From Bacteroidales bacterium (GTDB lineage: Bacteria > Bacteroidota > Bacteroidia > Bacteroidales > PUMT01), in contig SLOS01000121.1 in the NCBI GenBank assembly GCA_007132365.1, positions 1 to 7,101 on the forward strand: a stretch of DNA of 7,101 nucleotides. The letters run 5' to 3'. Each line of letters begins with the position of its first letter. Position 1 is the stretch's first letter. Position numbers and translations under genes: made by a program. Positions 1 to 7,044 of the stretch are shown one piece after another. The notes under the pieces were generated by a model, which saw nothing but the letters and a program-made list of their open reading frames with translations, had not been told where the DNA came from and made no database searches.

Positions 1-827
1 CGTTCATTCATTAGCAGGGTTCCATCGGACAACTCAACAATGGCATTCTCACAAGGTGTTATCCGGTTATGCGGATTTGGGACATCCTGACCGGCTAGCC
101 ATGTTTCTCCATGATCATCGCTGATCCAGGCAAAAACACGCTTATAAGGTTCCTGAAAGTCTCCTCCGGGCACAATCAACCTACCTTGATATTTACTTTT
201 TTGCAGCTGAATACCTTCTCCTGAACCAAATATCTGAATAACGGAAGGATCTTTTACCATAGAGGATATATTCCTGGGTTCACTCCATGTATAACCACCG
301 TCATCACTGTGAACAACATATTGCCTGTAGTGAGAACCCTCCCAATATTCATCATGTTCAGACCCCTCACCCCATTCGAACCGACTCTCAGCATCGGTAA
401 AAGGCCATTGAACCACGCTGTAAAGAGTAAGAATTCGTCCTGTTTCCTTATCATATACCGAAGCATTGGGAACTATGGATTTTTCTCCCTGAGCATCTAT
501 CAGCACAGGCTCTGACCATGTAAGTCCGTTATCAGTACTTATCTTACACCACAGGTCTTGCCCCGAGCGATCACACCAATCCGATTTATTCCTGCCCTGA
601 ACAATTACCACAATATCACCTGATCCGGTTACAACCACATTCTGCTCCCTGAATTTTGCATACGGTTGATCATTAAAACCAGTGATAACTTCCTGCCCGG
701 CAATGAAAATATCAATGAAAACAGGAAGCTCATAGTCTCCATCAGCTTTAGGGGAATTGCAGCCGGCCGTTGTTATGGCCAATAAGGCCAGGGAAAATAA
801 CAAAACGGGATACTTAAATAAAATCAT
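1..827 (-). CDS. Exo-alpha-sialidase (GH33-like) lipoprotein, 3' end cut by window edge
   Basis: Partial gene: 275 complete codons are visible and the C-terminus lies beyond position 1. The product is predicted to cleave terminal sialic acids from glycans at the cell envelope. Residues 1-23 form a lipoprotein signal ending in TTAGC with the acylated Cys at 23. Three Asp-boxes (S-x-D-x-G-x-T-W) are seen: STDNGLTW at 97, SDDGGYTW at 174 and SDDHGETW at 236. Judged by eye against known GH33 sialidases, R60 (in KFREQN) sits where the FRIP arginine belongs, D86 where the catalytic Asp belongs, and E260 (in PCENAIVEL) where the glutamate that assists the nucleophilic Tyr belongs. The window ends with the first two bases of codon 276, CG, which can only encode Arg; this is where the second triad arginine is expected. 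FREQ instead of FRIP is a divergence. The start is fixed by an in-frame TAA one codon before the ATG. It follows the upstream sialidase-like gene after 61 AT-rich bases with no evident promoter, so it is probably co-transcribed. Calling it a sialidase is reasonable; the exact linkage preference is unknown. Confidence 0.85.
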   Translation of the reverse strand, partial: MILFKYPVLLFSLALLAITTAGCNSPKADGDYELPVFIDIFIAGQEVITGFNDQPYAKFREQNVVVTGSGDIVVIVQGRNKSDWCDRSGQDLWCKISTDNGLTWSEPVLIDAQGEKSIVPNASVYDKETGRILTLYSVVQWPFTDAESRFEWGEGSEHDEYWEGSHYRQYVVHSDDGGYTWSEPRNISSMVKDPSVIQIFGSGEGIQLQKSKYQGRLIVPGGDFQEPYKRVFAWISDDHGETWLAGQDVPNPHNRITPCENAIVELSDGTLLMNE

Positions 828-888
828 AAGTTAAATCTTTTCGGTCACCTTAGAGAATCGTACTATATTTATATTCCTATTTATTGTT

Positions 889-2124
889 TCACAGACTTTT
901 ATCAAGTTCATCCAGCCTGAAACGAACACTTATAATGTATGGTGGTTTACCCTCATCCCAGTGACCATAGGTAGTGCTTACAAATGTACCGTCAGGCAGC
1001 ACCTCCAGTCCGGGATAAGCAGTATCATACTCCCAGCCGCTGGCTGACGGGAAATTTTCCTTGAGTCGAACTACATACTGACCTTCACCACCATTTACAA
1101 TGTCTTCATAAGTGCCAACCCAGCCGACCCAGTCGGTCTCAAATGGACGACCATCTCTCCGTCCATGAGGGGAGATCCCTCTGAATGTAATGAACAGTCG
1201 ACCGTCCGGGCCATATTTTGCTGTATGCCTGTCGCCTGTAAGTGAAAGGGGGAGCTCCCGCGGTTCACTCCAGGTTGCACCTTCATCATCAGAAAATATA
1301 ACAAATGAATTTTTCTCCCTTCTGTTTTCACGAAGCAGGACTGCAAGCTGTTTTCCGTCAGGTGACCTGACGGCTCCGGGTTCACACAAATGAATGTCAC
1401 TGCCGGACCATACAACCCCGGGAAATGACCAGGTAAGTCCCCCATCCCTGCTGAATGTCTGATAGAGTCTGAAAGTATCAGTCCGTTCTCCTGCCGGTGA
1501 TCCCCAGAATTCATCAGGACCACCACTGATAAACCTGCCATCATCATGAAACATGGCAATGTAATGTCCTTTACCGGTATTCAGCGGTTCGACGAATCCC
1601 ATTACAACAATACCACCCCAGTCACCGGCCTTATTCAGCTCACTCCAGGTCTTTCCGTCATCATCACTCACTGAAAGCCTTGCAGGATAAAGACCTGACC
1701 AAAGAATAAGCCTTTTTACCCCATATTGATCAACAACCCTGTGTATGGTGGGTACCTCACGGCTTGTGGACCAGCTTTCTGGGGTTGGCAATCTTTCGCT
1801 CCATGACAGGCCGCCGTCATCACTTCTCCTCGTTACTATTGCCCCACGACCGTGTCCTTGAGGATAGACTGCAAAAATTGTCTGTCCATCCTCAAGCAAT
1901 ACTGTAGTTACATGACCAAGATACTGTCCTTCCTCCCTGTCAACCAGAACCTGCCGGAATGAATCGTCATTAAGATCAATTGCAGGAATTGTTACAGTTT
2001 CATAGATTTTTTCATTGTCAGAACCGTTCTCACGGCTGGCACTAAAATTACATCCAGCCAAAATAAAGAGGGCAATAAAGGCAAAGGTGATATTAACCAG
2101 TTGCACCGGAGCTTGTCGGATCAT
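889..2124 (-). CDS. Sialidase-like Asp-box (BNR) beta-propeller lipoprotein, non-canonical active site
   Basis: A 411-residue envelope lipoprotein: the signal sequence ends in LAGC with the acylated Cys at 25. Four Asp-boxes mark a sialidase-fold propeller: SDDGGLSW at 101, SDDDGKTW at 153, SRDGGLTW at 225 and SDDEGATW at 278. Later landmarks of sialidases seem present: E248 in HLCEPG, R265 in LLREN, R299 in TGDRH, and a Tyr pair (Y367, Y370) in YDTAYPGL before LPDGT. The N-terminal FRIP-type arginine is not there; the matching strand reads YLGHVTTVLLEDG, with His71 in its place. I recognise the architecture as the broad 'sialidase family protein' group of Bacteroidota and related phyla, but not as classical GH33. 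The operon context makes sialic acid release the best guess; another acidic sugar or a modified sialic acid is possible. The gene starts 77 bases after the epimerase gene with no obvious ribosome binding site. That spacer is AT-rich, and I see no convincing promoter or terminator in it. Confidence 0.8.
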   Translation of the reverse strand: MIRQAPVQLVNITFAFIALFILAGCNFSASRENGSDNEKIYETVTIPAIDLNDDSFRQVLVDREEGQYLGHVTTVLLEDGQTIFAVYPQGHGRGAIVTRRSDDGGLSWSERLPTPESWSTSREVPTIHRVVDQYGVKRLILWSGLYPARLSVSDDDGKTWSELNKAGDWGGIVVMGFVEPLNTGKGHYIAMFHDDGRFISGGPDEFWGSPAGERTDTFRLYQTFSRDGGLTWSFPGVVWSGSDIHLCEPGAVRSPDGKQLAVLLRENRREKNSFVIFSDDEGATWSEPRELPLSLTGDRHTAKYGPDGRLFITFRGISPHGRRDGRPFETDWVGWVGTYEDIVNGGEGQYVVRLKENFPSASGWEYDTAYPGLEVLPDGTFVSTTYGHWDEGKPPYIISVRFRLDELDKSL

Positions 2125-2201
2125 ATAGAATTATATTTAACGATTGAACATAAATTATGGTAATTGCAATATCATCAAATAACCCGGATGCGGACACGTG
2201 G

Positions 2202-3392
2202 CTACCTGCTTGTTTTATCGGTTTCGATTATGCTCTCCAATACCTTCCAGCACTGAAAAAGACCCCTTGGCACATGAAAACAGCCTTTCCATTTGCCCCC
2301 TTTCAATGGTAACAAGACCTCACCCCTGCGGTTCAGGTATCCGAACCACTCCCTGGCATCCGGATCAGGGAATTTGTCCCAGGTATATTTATGAACCTTT
2401 TCAAACCAAACCAGGCATTTCCCGTTGCCTGTATAATAATACCCCTTCAGCAAACTGATGAGTGTCTCTATATGAACCCACCATAGTTTCTGGTCCCACT
2501 CCAGTTGCTGGGGAGGATGCCCCTTGATATCCATGAAGTAATAGATCCCCCCGTATTTCTGATCCCACGAATACTCAAGAGTATTCAAAACCAGCTGCAC
2601 GGCTTTTTCTATAACATCACCCCTTCCATGCCTGACTGCAACGTCCATTATGAACCACATAGCTTCAATTGCATGGCCGGGGTTCAGAAGCCTTCCTTCA
2701 AAACAGTCAACAAATGACCCTTCCGGGGAAATATTCTCCAGGATCAATCCTGAATCCTGGTGGTAAAAATCCCCCATAACCTCATCAACAAGGTCTGATG
2801 TAAGTTCATCAACGAGCTTATTATCAAGCAGCTCTTCAAGCTCAAGAGCAAGATTGCACAGGATCATGGGCAGCGAAAAATTCTTCAGTGGTCTTGAGCC
2901 GGGTACCAGCTTATTGTATTTGCCTTTTGGATTATTACGTCGTGCAAGTATGTTATTAAATGTTCTGCGGGCTATAACAGCATGGTTATCTTCGCCTGTA
3001 GCACTGAAGAGTTCACCAAATGCCATTGCAGCAAAACAATCTGAGAATATATTATAAGGTTGCACAAGCGGGGTTCCCTTTCTGTCGAGAGAGAAATACC
3101 AGTTACCCTCATTATCAGAGCCATATCTTTGCAGAAATTGTGCGCCAATAAGTGCCATATCGAGCCACTCAGCACGTTTCTCAACTTTGTTATAAAAAGT
3201 GGAGAACATCCAAACCTGACGGCACTGAAGCCAGATAAACTTATCTGTGTCAAAAACATTACCTGCACGGTCAAGACATGTAAAATACCCTCCATACTGT
3301 TCATCGGGTGAATGCTCCATCCAGAAAGGGATTATATTACCAAGTAATTCATTCCGGTACTGCTCTGACAGTTTAATCGGGTCGATTGTCAT
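2202..3392 (-). CDS. nanE: N-acylglucosamine 2-epimerase (ManNAc to GlcNAc, AGE/renin-binding-protein type)
   Basis: Cytoplasmic enzyme that interconverts N-acetylmannosamine and N-acetylglucosamine without phosphorylation. Its 396 residues match the usual AGE length, and no signal peptide is seen, which fits an (alpha/alpha)6 barrel. All four residues I recall as catalytic in the Anabaena enzyme (R57, H239, E308, H372) appear one position later: R58 in LQCRQVW, H240 in LLNPGHAIEAMW, E309 in WWVHIETL and H373 in CFHVPRG. In Bacteroides fragilis an AGE-type epimerase (NanE) was shown to replace the NanK/NanE phosphorylation route, with GlcNAc then phosphorylated by RokA; this gene fits that scheme. 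It begins 3 bases after the transporter stop codon (TAA-ACT-ATG), with no separate Shine-Dalgarno, so translational coupling is likely. A cellobiose or mannose 2-epimerase of the same superfamily is the alternative, made unlikely by the neighbouring lyase. Confidence 0.92.
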   Translation of the reverse strand: MTIDPIKLSEQYRNELLGNIIPFWMEHSPDEQYGGYFTCLDRAGNVFDTDKFIWLQCRQVWMFSTFYNKVEKRAEWLDMALIGAQFLQRYGSDNEGNWYFSLDRKGTPLVQPYNIFSDCFAAMAFGELFSATGEDNHAVIARRTFNNILARRNNPKGKYNKLVPGSRPLKNFSLPMILCNLALELEELLDNKLVDELTSDLVDEVMGDFYHQDSGLILENISPEGSFVDCFEGRLLNPGHAIEAMWFIMDVAVRHGRGDVIEKAVQLVLNTLEYSWDQKYGGIYYFMDIKGHPPQQLEWDQKLWWVHIETLISLLKGYYYTGNGKCLVWFEKVHKYTWDKFPDPDAREWFGYLNRRGEVLLPLKGGKWKGCFHVPRGLFQCWKVLESIIETDKTSR

Positions 3393-3395
3393 AGT

Positions 3396-5951
3396 TTAAT
3401 CAATTTTGCTTATTCTGGTTGAATATGTATACCCCTCTATATTTTTACGGTTCGGTAAAAACAGACTTGCAAGAAGTGCCAGTATCAGGCTGGCTGTCAT
3501 ACCTGTTGCGCCATAAAGCAGAAATGAGAGTGCAGAGAAGCTTTGTACAAAGAAAAGAACAGCCATTCCGGCTATTAATCCGATAAGTGCAGCAGCACCG
3601 GAGATCCGGCGGGTAAAGATCCCCATAATAAACAGCCCGGCAAGTCCGCCGGTAAATAATCCCAGGAATGTATTGAATTGATCCCAAAGCGATGTAATAT
3701 CGAGAGTTGCCAGCATCAATGCAAAAACTATCCCTATTAATCCCACAATCACACCGGAAATCCTTGCCGTGAACATTGCTCGTGAGTGAGATACCTTTCT
3801 GGCAAGCATCTTGTAAAAATCTGAAGTAAATACGGCAGCCACAGAGTTAATGTTTGATGACAACGTCGACATGGCTGCCGCGAAAATTGCAGATATCAGG
3901 ATTCCCGACATGCCAGCCGGCAGTTCACCAACTATGAACTGCGGGAAAGTAGCATCAATATTTGGATTGGAAATTGCCATTCTTTCAGGATTTGAGCTAT
4001 AAAAAACAAAAAGCCCGGTACCAAGCAGGAAGAAAACTAAAGATACCGGTATACTGATTATTCCGTTAAGCCAGATACTGCGACCTGTAGCTTTTTCATT
4101 TTTGGTGGTCATATACCTTTGTACAACCGACTGGTCGCTTGTATAAAGAATCAGTGAGTTTGCCAGCCCCCCAATTACAACCACCCAGAATACAGTCCGC
4201 GTAAAATCAAACCGGAAGTCGGCCAGATAAAACTTGTCGTATTCCATTGAAGCCTGAAAAAATCCTGGTAACCCTCCGTCAGAACCATAAATCATAAAGA
4301 TGAATGCTAAAATCGCACCGGTAACCAATATGAACCCCTGAATGACATCACCCCACACCACAGCTTCAATACCACCACTGGTGCAATAGATGATTGTTAC
4401 CACGCCCATAATTACAATTGACCAGTATATACTGAAGCCGGTAACTGTATGAAGTGCCAGGGAAGGGAGGAATAACACAATAGCTATCCGGGAAACCATG
4501 AACGAAATAAACAACCCCGAGGCAAGCCATCTTACTGCGCGGTTAAACCGGAGTTCCAGATACTCATAGGCGGTATTCAGATTGAAACGCCTGAAAAAAG
4601 GGAGATAATAATAAATTACTACAGGGGCAATAAGAATAATGCACATATTGAAAATAAACATCCGCCAATCTGCTGCATAAGCTTTCGCCGGAATTGCAAT
4701 AAATGTTATTGCACTCAGTGTTGTGGCAAATATGCTTATTCCGGCTGCCCACCATGGCATCCTTCCTCCCGCCTTAAAGAAATCTTCAGTAGTTTTATTT
4801 CTCCTTAAAAAGAAAAAACCCAGCAGCAACATTCCCGCAAAATAGAGAGCAAGAACTGTATAGTTAATCCATCCGAAAAGATGTTCCGATCTTGCAGTAA
4901 TTGATATTACAGGTGAATACCGGGATCCATCTCCGGTATATCCCAACGGAATGACCAGATCTCCTCCCCACCAGTTTGCGGAGGTTGATACCGGCACTGC
5001 GCCATACCACTCTCCTGCCACGAACCACTTATCGGTAATAGTATTATACGCCAGTATCCGGGTGTTTTTTTTACCGTCTCCTGAATAACCGCCGGCAACC
5101 AGGATGTGACTTGCCCCTATCGGGGCAGCAACCATGAACGATAAAGGGACCTCTTCCCTTTCTTCCTGAATATTGATACTACCCCTGGATAGCCACGTCC
5201 CGCTGTTTATGTTATAAGCATATACAGTTGCCAAAGGTTTGTTTTCCTGCTCTTTTTCATCAAAGGTCATCCCTCCCATTAAGAAAAGTGCCCGCTCTTC
5301 ACCATCAATCTGCGCAACCAGTGAGGACCCGTAAATGGGAGCCGGAATGTCTGTCAGTAAAACCCATCCCTGATTAATATTCCCCAAATCAATTGCCAGA
5401 AGATGCCTGGATATACCGTCTTCAGACTTTCCCCCGGCAACATAAACAGTATTTCCAATAACTGAAGCACTATGAAACTTCAGGGGAAACGGTAATGATG
5501 GGATATCTTCTATAGTTGCACCGTTATGGTTTGCTGAGATAATAAACGCTCTATCAGAAATACCTTCTTCAGTTTCTCCCCCAATGCATAACAATCCGGA
5601 ACTAACGCTTACAGCAGCACCGTTATGTATGGGCTCACTTAATCTTGCTGCTTCAACATCTTTTAATTCAATATATTCTTTAATTCCTAAACCCAGATAA
5701 ATTTTGTCGTTAATAACCTTTTTACCATTCGAGTTATTGTTTTCAGAAATTTTATAGCTTCCACCAGCAATAATCATAAAATCCCCGTGAACACCGGAAA
5801 AAAACCCAGACAGCCCTGTATCAGCAACGTTTTCGCTAAAAGTTATCCTTCCGATCTCATGTTGCCTGATGATGTTAACATTCTGCCCCTGAGCTGCTTG
5901 AAAAAGAAGACCAACCCAGGAAAGAATATAAGCGATTCTTACTATTTTCAT
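3396..5951 (-). CDS. Fusion of periplasmic kelch sialate mutarotase (NanM-like) and sodium:solute (sialic acid) symporter
   Basis: An 851-residue inner-membrane protein with three parts. Residues 1-22 are a signal peptide (basic start, hydrophobic core, likely cleavage after AQG). Residues about 25-355 form a kelch propeller: hydrophobic strands ending in Gly pairs lie at 63, 124, 173, 226 and 287, with a degenerate sixth (PLG) at 336, so six blades as in NanM. Residues about 360-832 are a sodium:solute symporter with about 13 membrane segments. Typical family motifs are SDQSVVQRYM at 605 and AAAMSTLSSNINS at 691, where S698/S699 match the Na2-site serines. The first membrane helix is followed by RRNKTTEDFF, which puts the propeller in the periplasm. 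Predicted role: convert alpha-Neu5Ac to beta-Neu5Ac and import it with sodium. I chose the ATG at 5951, which overlaps the lyase stop as TAATG, over the in-frame TTG at 5975, because it gives coupling and a clean signal peptide. Substrate is inferred from context. Confidence 0.9.
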   Translation of the reverse strand: MKIVRIAYILSWVGLLFQAAQGQNVNIIRQHEIGRITFSENVADTGLSGFFSGVHGDFMIIAGGSYKISENNNSNGKKVINDKIYLGLGIKEYIELKDVEAARLSEPIHNGAAVSVSSGLLCIGGETEEGISDRAFIISANHNGATIEDIPSLPFPLKFHSASVIGNTVYVAGGKSEDGISRHLLAIDLGNINQGWVLLTDIPAPIYGSSLVAQIDGEERALFLMGGMTFDEKEQENKPLATVYAYNINSGTWLSRGSINIQEEREEVPLSFMVAAPIGASHILVAGGYSGDGKKNTRILAYNTITDKWFVAGEWYGAVPVSTSANWWGGDLVIPLGYTGDGSRYSPVISITARSEHLFGWINYTVLALYFAGMLLLGFFFLRRNKTTEDFFKAGGRMPWWAAGISIFATTLSAITFIAIPAKAYAADWRMFIFNMCIILIAPVVIYYYLPFFRRFNLNTAYEYLELRFNRAVRWLASGLFISFMVSRIAIVLFLPSLALHTVTGFSIYWSIVIMGVVTIIYCTSGGIEAVVWGDVIQGFILVTGAILAFIFMIYGSDGGLPGFFQASMEYDKFYLADFRFDFTRTVFWVVVIGGLANSLILYTSDQSVVQRYMTTKNEKATGRSIWLNGIISIPVSLVFFLLGTGLFVFYSSNPERMAISNPNIDATFPQFIVGELPAGMSGILISAIFAAAMSTLSSNINSVAAVFTSDFYKMLARKVSHSRAMFTARISGVIVGLIGIVFALMLATLDITSLWDQFNTFLGLFTGGLAGLFIMGIFTRRISGAAALIGLIAGMAVLFFVQSFSALSFLLYGATGMTASLILALLASLFLPNRKNIEGYTYSTRISKID

Positions 5952-6892
5952 TAAACAGTGGATTTTTGGGAACAAACAGACATTACTTTGTCAACTCCCA
6001 GAGCCTTTATATCTTCTGAAAGGCTCCTGAATTTATCATCTTCGAATTTATTCAGAGGAGAACGAAATTTTCCGCAATCAAGTCCGATATAACGCATAAA
6101 AGCTTTCCCGGTGCGAATACCACCATATTTAAACAGAAGATAAATTACTTCATTGGCTTCTCCCTGTAATTTACGCGCTTCGCTAAGATCTCCTGATTTA
6201 AACTGTTCAATCAACGATAAATAAAGTGGAGCAAGGTAATTATAAGTACTGCCAACTGTACCGGTACAGCCAAGCACTAATGCAGAAAGCAGCGCTTCAT
6301 CTATCCCCCATAGCATATCATACCGGTAGTGGTCATATTTCAGACACGAAAAATAATCCATCAAATCAAAATAAGTATACTTTATGCCTGCAAAATTGGG
6401 AATGTTTTCACCAATTTCGCGAATCAGGTCAAGCATTGGAAAGTTAACCCCGGTCAAAGCAGGAATATGGTAATAATATACCGGCAGTCCGGGTACAACA
6501 TCTGCAATCTCCCCGACAAAATCAACAAGATCGGTTATTGTTGCAAGTTTAAAATAATAGGGAGGTATCACAGAAATGGCATATACACCTTTCTGACTTG
6601 AATATAAAGCCAGTTCCCTGCATTCTGCTAAAGAAGTTCCGCCGACCAGGTTAATGATTTTAATAGCCCCGGACTCTTCATTTGCCTTTACCCATGCATC
6701 CGTAACAAGCTTTTTCTCTGAAAATGTAAGTGAAGGGCCTTCTCCCGTAGACCCGTTGATAAATGCGCCGGATATACCATTGCTGCTCAGCATTTCATAA
6801 TATTTTGGTATTATGCCAGGATTCAAGTCACCATTATCTCTCATCGGTGCAAACGGGGCGGCTACCAATCCGGTAATTTTTTCAATTTTCAT
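5951..6892 (-). CDS. nanA: N-acetylneuraminate lyase (sialic acid aldolase)
   Basis: Cytoplasmic class I aldolase of the DHDPS/NAL family that splits Neu5Ac into pyruvate and N-acetylmannosamine; 313 residues, close to the usual 290-320. Visible motifs in order: substrate carboxylate loop NGSTGEG (46-52, S48/T49), catalytic Tyr in YYYHIP (Y141), Schiff-base lysine in GIKYT (K171, with T173 matching the sugar-binding Thr of E. coli NanA), and the sialate-specific stretch GIDEALLSA (D198/E199) followed by GSTYN (S215). These last residues favour NAL over dihydrodipicolinate synthase. The run YYYHIPALTG resembles the eukaryotic NPL/Bacteroidota NanL type more than E. coli NanA, so the name nanL is sometimes used. 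First gene of the operon: the ATG lies about 100 bases after the predicted transcription start, with an A-rich leader and no Shine-Dalgarno. Its TAA stop overlaps the ATG of the transporter gene by one base. Confidence 0.95.
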   Translation of the reverse strand: MKIEKITGLVAAPFAPMRDNGDLNPGIIPKYYEMLSSNGISGAFINGSTGEGPSLTFSEKKLVTDAWVKANEESGAIKIINLVGGTSLAECRELALYSSQKGVYAISVIPPYYFKLATITDLVDFVGEIADVVPGLPVYYYHIPALTGVNFPMLDLIREIGENIPNFAGIKYTYFDLMDYFSCLKYDHYRYDMLWGIDEALLSALVLGCTGTVGSTYNYLAPLYLSLIEQFKSGDLSEARKLQGEANEVIYLLFKYGGIRTGKAFMRYIGLDCGKFRSPLNKFEDDKFRSLSEDIKALGVDKVMSVCSQKSTV

Positions 6893-6980
6893 ATCATTTT
6901 TGTTATTATAATTATTGTATATCGCGTATTAGTTTTTTTACTTAATCATAACTTTAATGAGCAGCTACTACTAAAATGAC

Positions 6981-7016
6981 TTATGTTATACATAATGCAC
7001 CTCAAAAATACATAAT
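6981..7016. promoter_or_regulatory. Probable operator: inverted and direct repeats overlapping the core promoter
   Basis: A perfect inverted repeat, TTATGT-TAT-ACATAA, fills 6981-6995, right at the predicted transcription start. Part of it, ATACATAAT (6988-6996), recurs exactly at 7008-7016 in the same orientation, 20 bases away or about two helical turns, where it overlaps the -7 box. A repressor bound here would block polymerase. Read on the minus strand the core is GT-ATA-AC, which resembles the GT-N3-AC core of FadR-subfamily GntR operators; E. coli NanR is a GntR protein. The regulator identity is inference, and no regulator gene is in the window. Confidence 0.45.
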
Positions 7017-7033
7017 AAATTGTTAAAATCAAA
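7003..7033 (-). promoter_or_regulatory. Operon promoter of the Bacteroidota type (-33/-7)
   Basis: On the minus strand, TTTG (7033-7030) is followed by exactly 19 bases and then TATTTTTG (7010-7003). This fits the TTTG-N19-TAnnTTTG consensus described for the primary sigma factor of Bacteroides. Transcription should begin near 6998-6994, giving a leader of about 100 bases before the lyase ATG. No equally good match was found in the gaps at 2125-2201 or 828-888, which supports a single operon promoter. AT-richness makes chance matches common, but the position and exact spacing favour a real site. Confidence 0.7.
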
Positions 7034-7044
7034 AATACCACAAA

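Noticed and set aside
254..515. Overlapping open frames of about 70 codons on both strands.
   Set aside because: They lie inside the truncated sialidase gene, whose Asp-boxes and conserved residues run through this stretch.
1095..1559. 154-codon minus-strand open frame.
   Set aside because: It lies wholly inside the sialidase-like gene in another frame, shows no family features, and the enclosing gene has strong Asp-box motifs.
2125..2201. Search for a promoter or terminator between the epimerase and the sialidase-like gene, including the CACGTG palindrome at 2195-2200.
   Set aside because: No TTTG-N19-TAnnTTTG pair and no stem with a T-run was seen; a six-base palindrome alone is expected by chance.
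2198..3311. Several plus-strand open frames of 67-86 codons and a 110-codon minus-strand frame (2972-3304).
   Set aside because: All sit within the epimerase gene, whose four catalytic residues confirm the true frame; they are shadows.
6226..6601. Plus-strand open frames of 73 and 90 codons opposite the lyase.
   Set aside because: They are antisense to the conserved catalytic core of the lyase and have no start context or recognisable motif.
5951..6892. Alternative reading of the aldolase as dihydrodipicolinate synthase (DapA).
   Set aside because: The GIDEALLSA and GSTYN stretches and the YYYHIPALTG motif are of the sialate lyase type, and the epimerase and sialidase neighbours agree.
6946..6993. 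Possible 15-residue leader peptide (MYNISHF...) downstream of the predicted transcription start.
   Set aside because: Its ATG falls inside the inverted repeat at the expected start site, so it would be nearly leaderless. No attenuator hairpin follows it, and there is no telling codon run.
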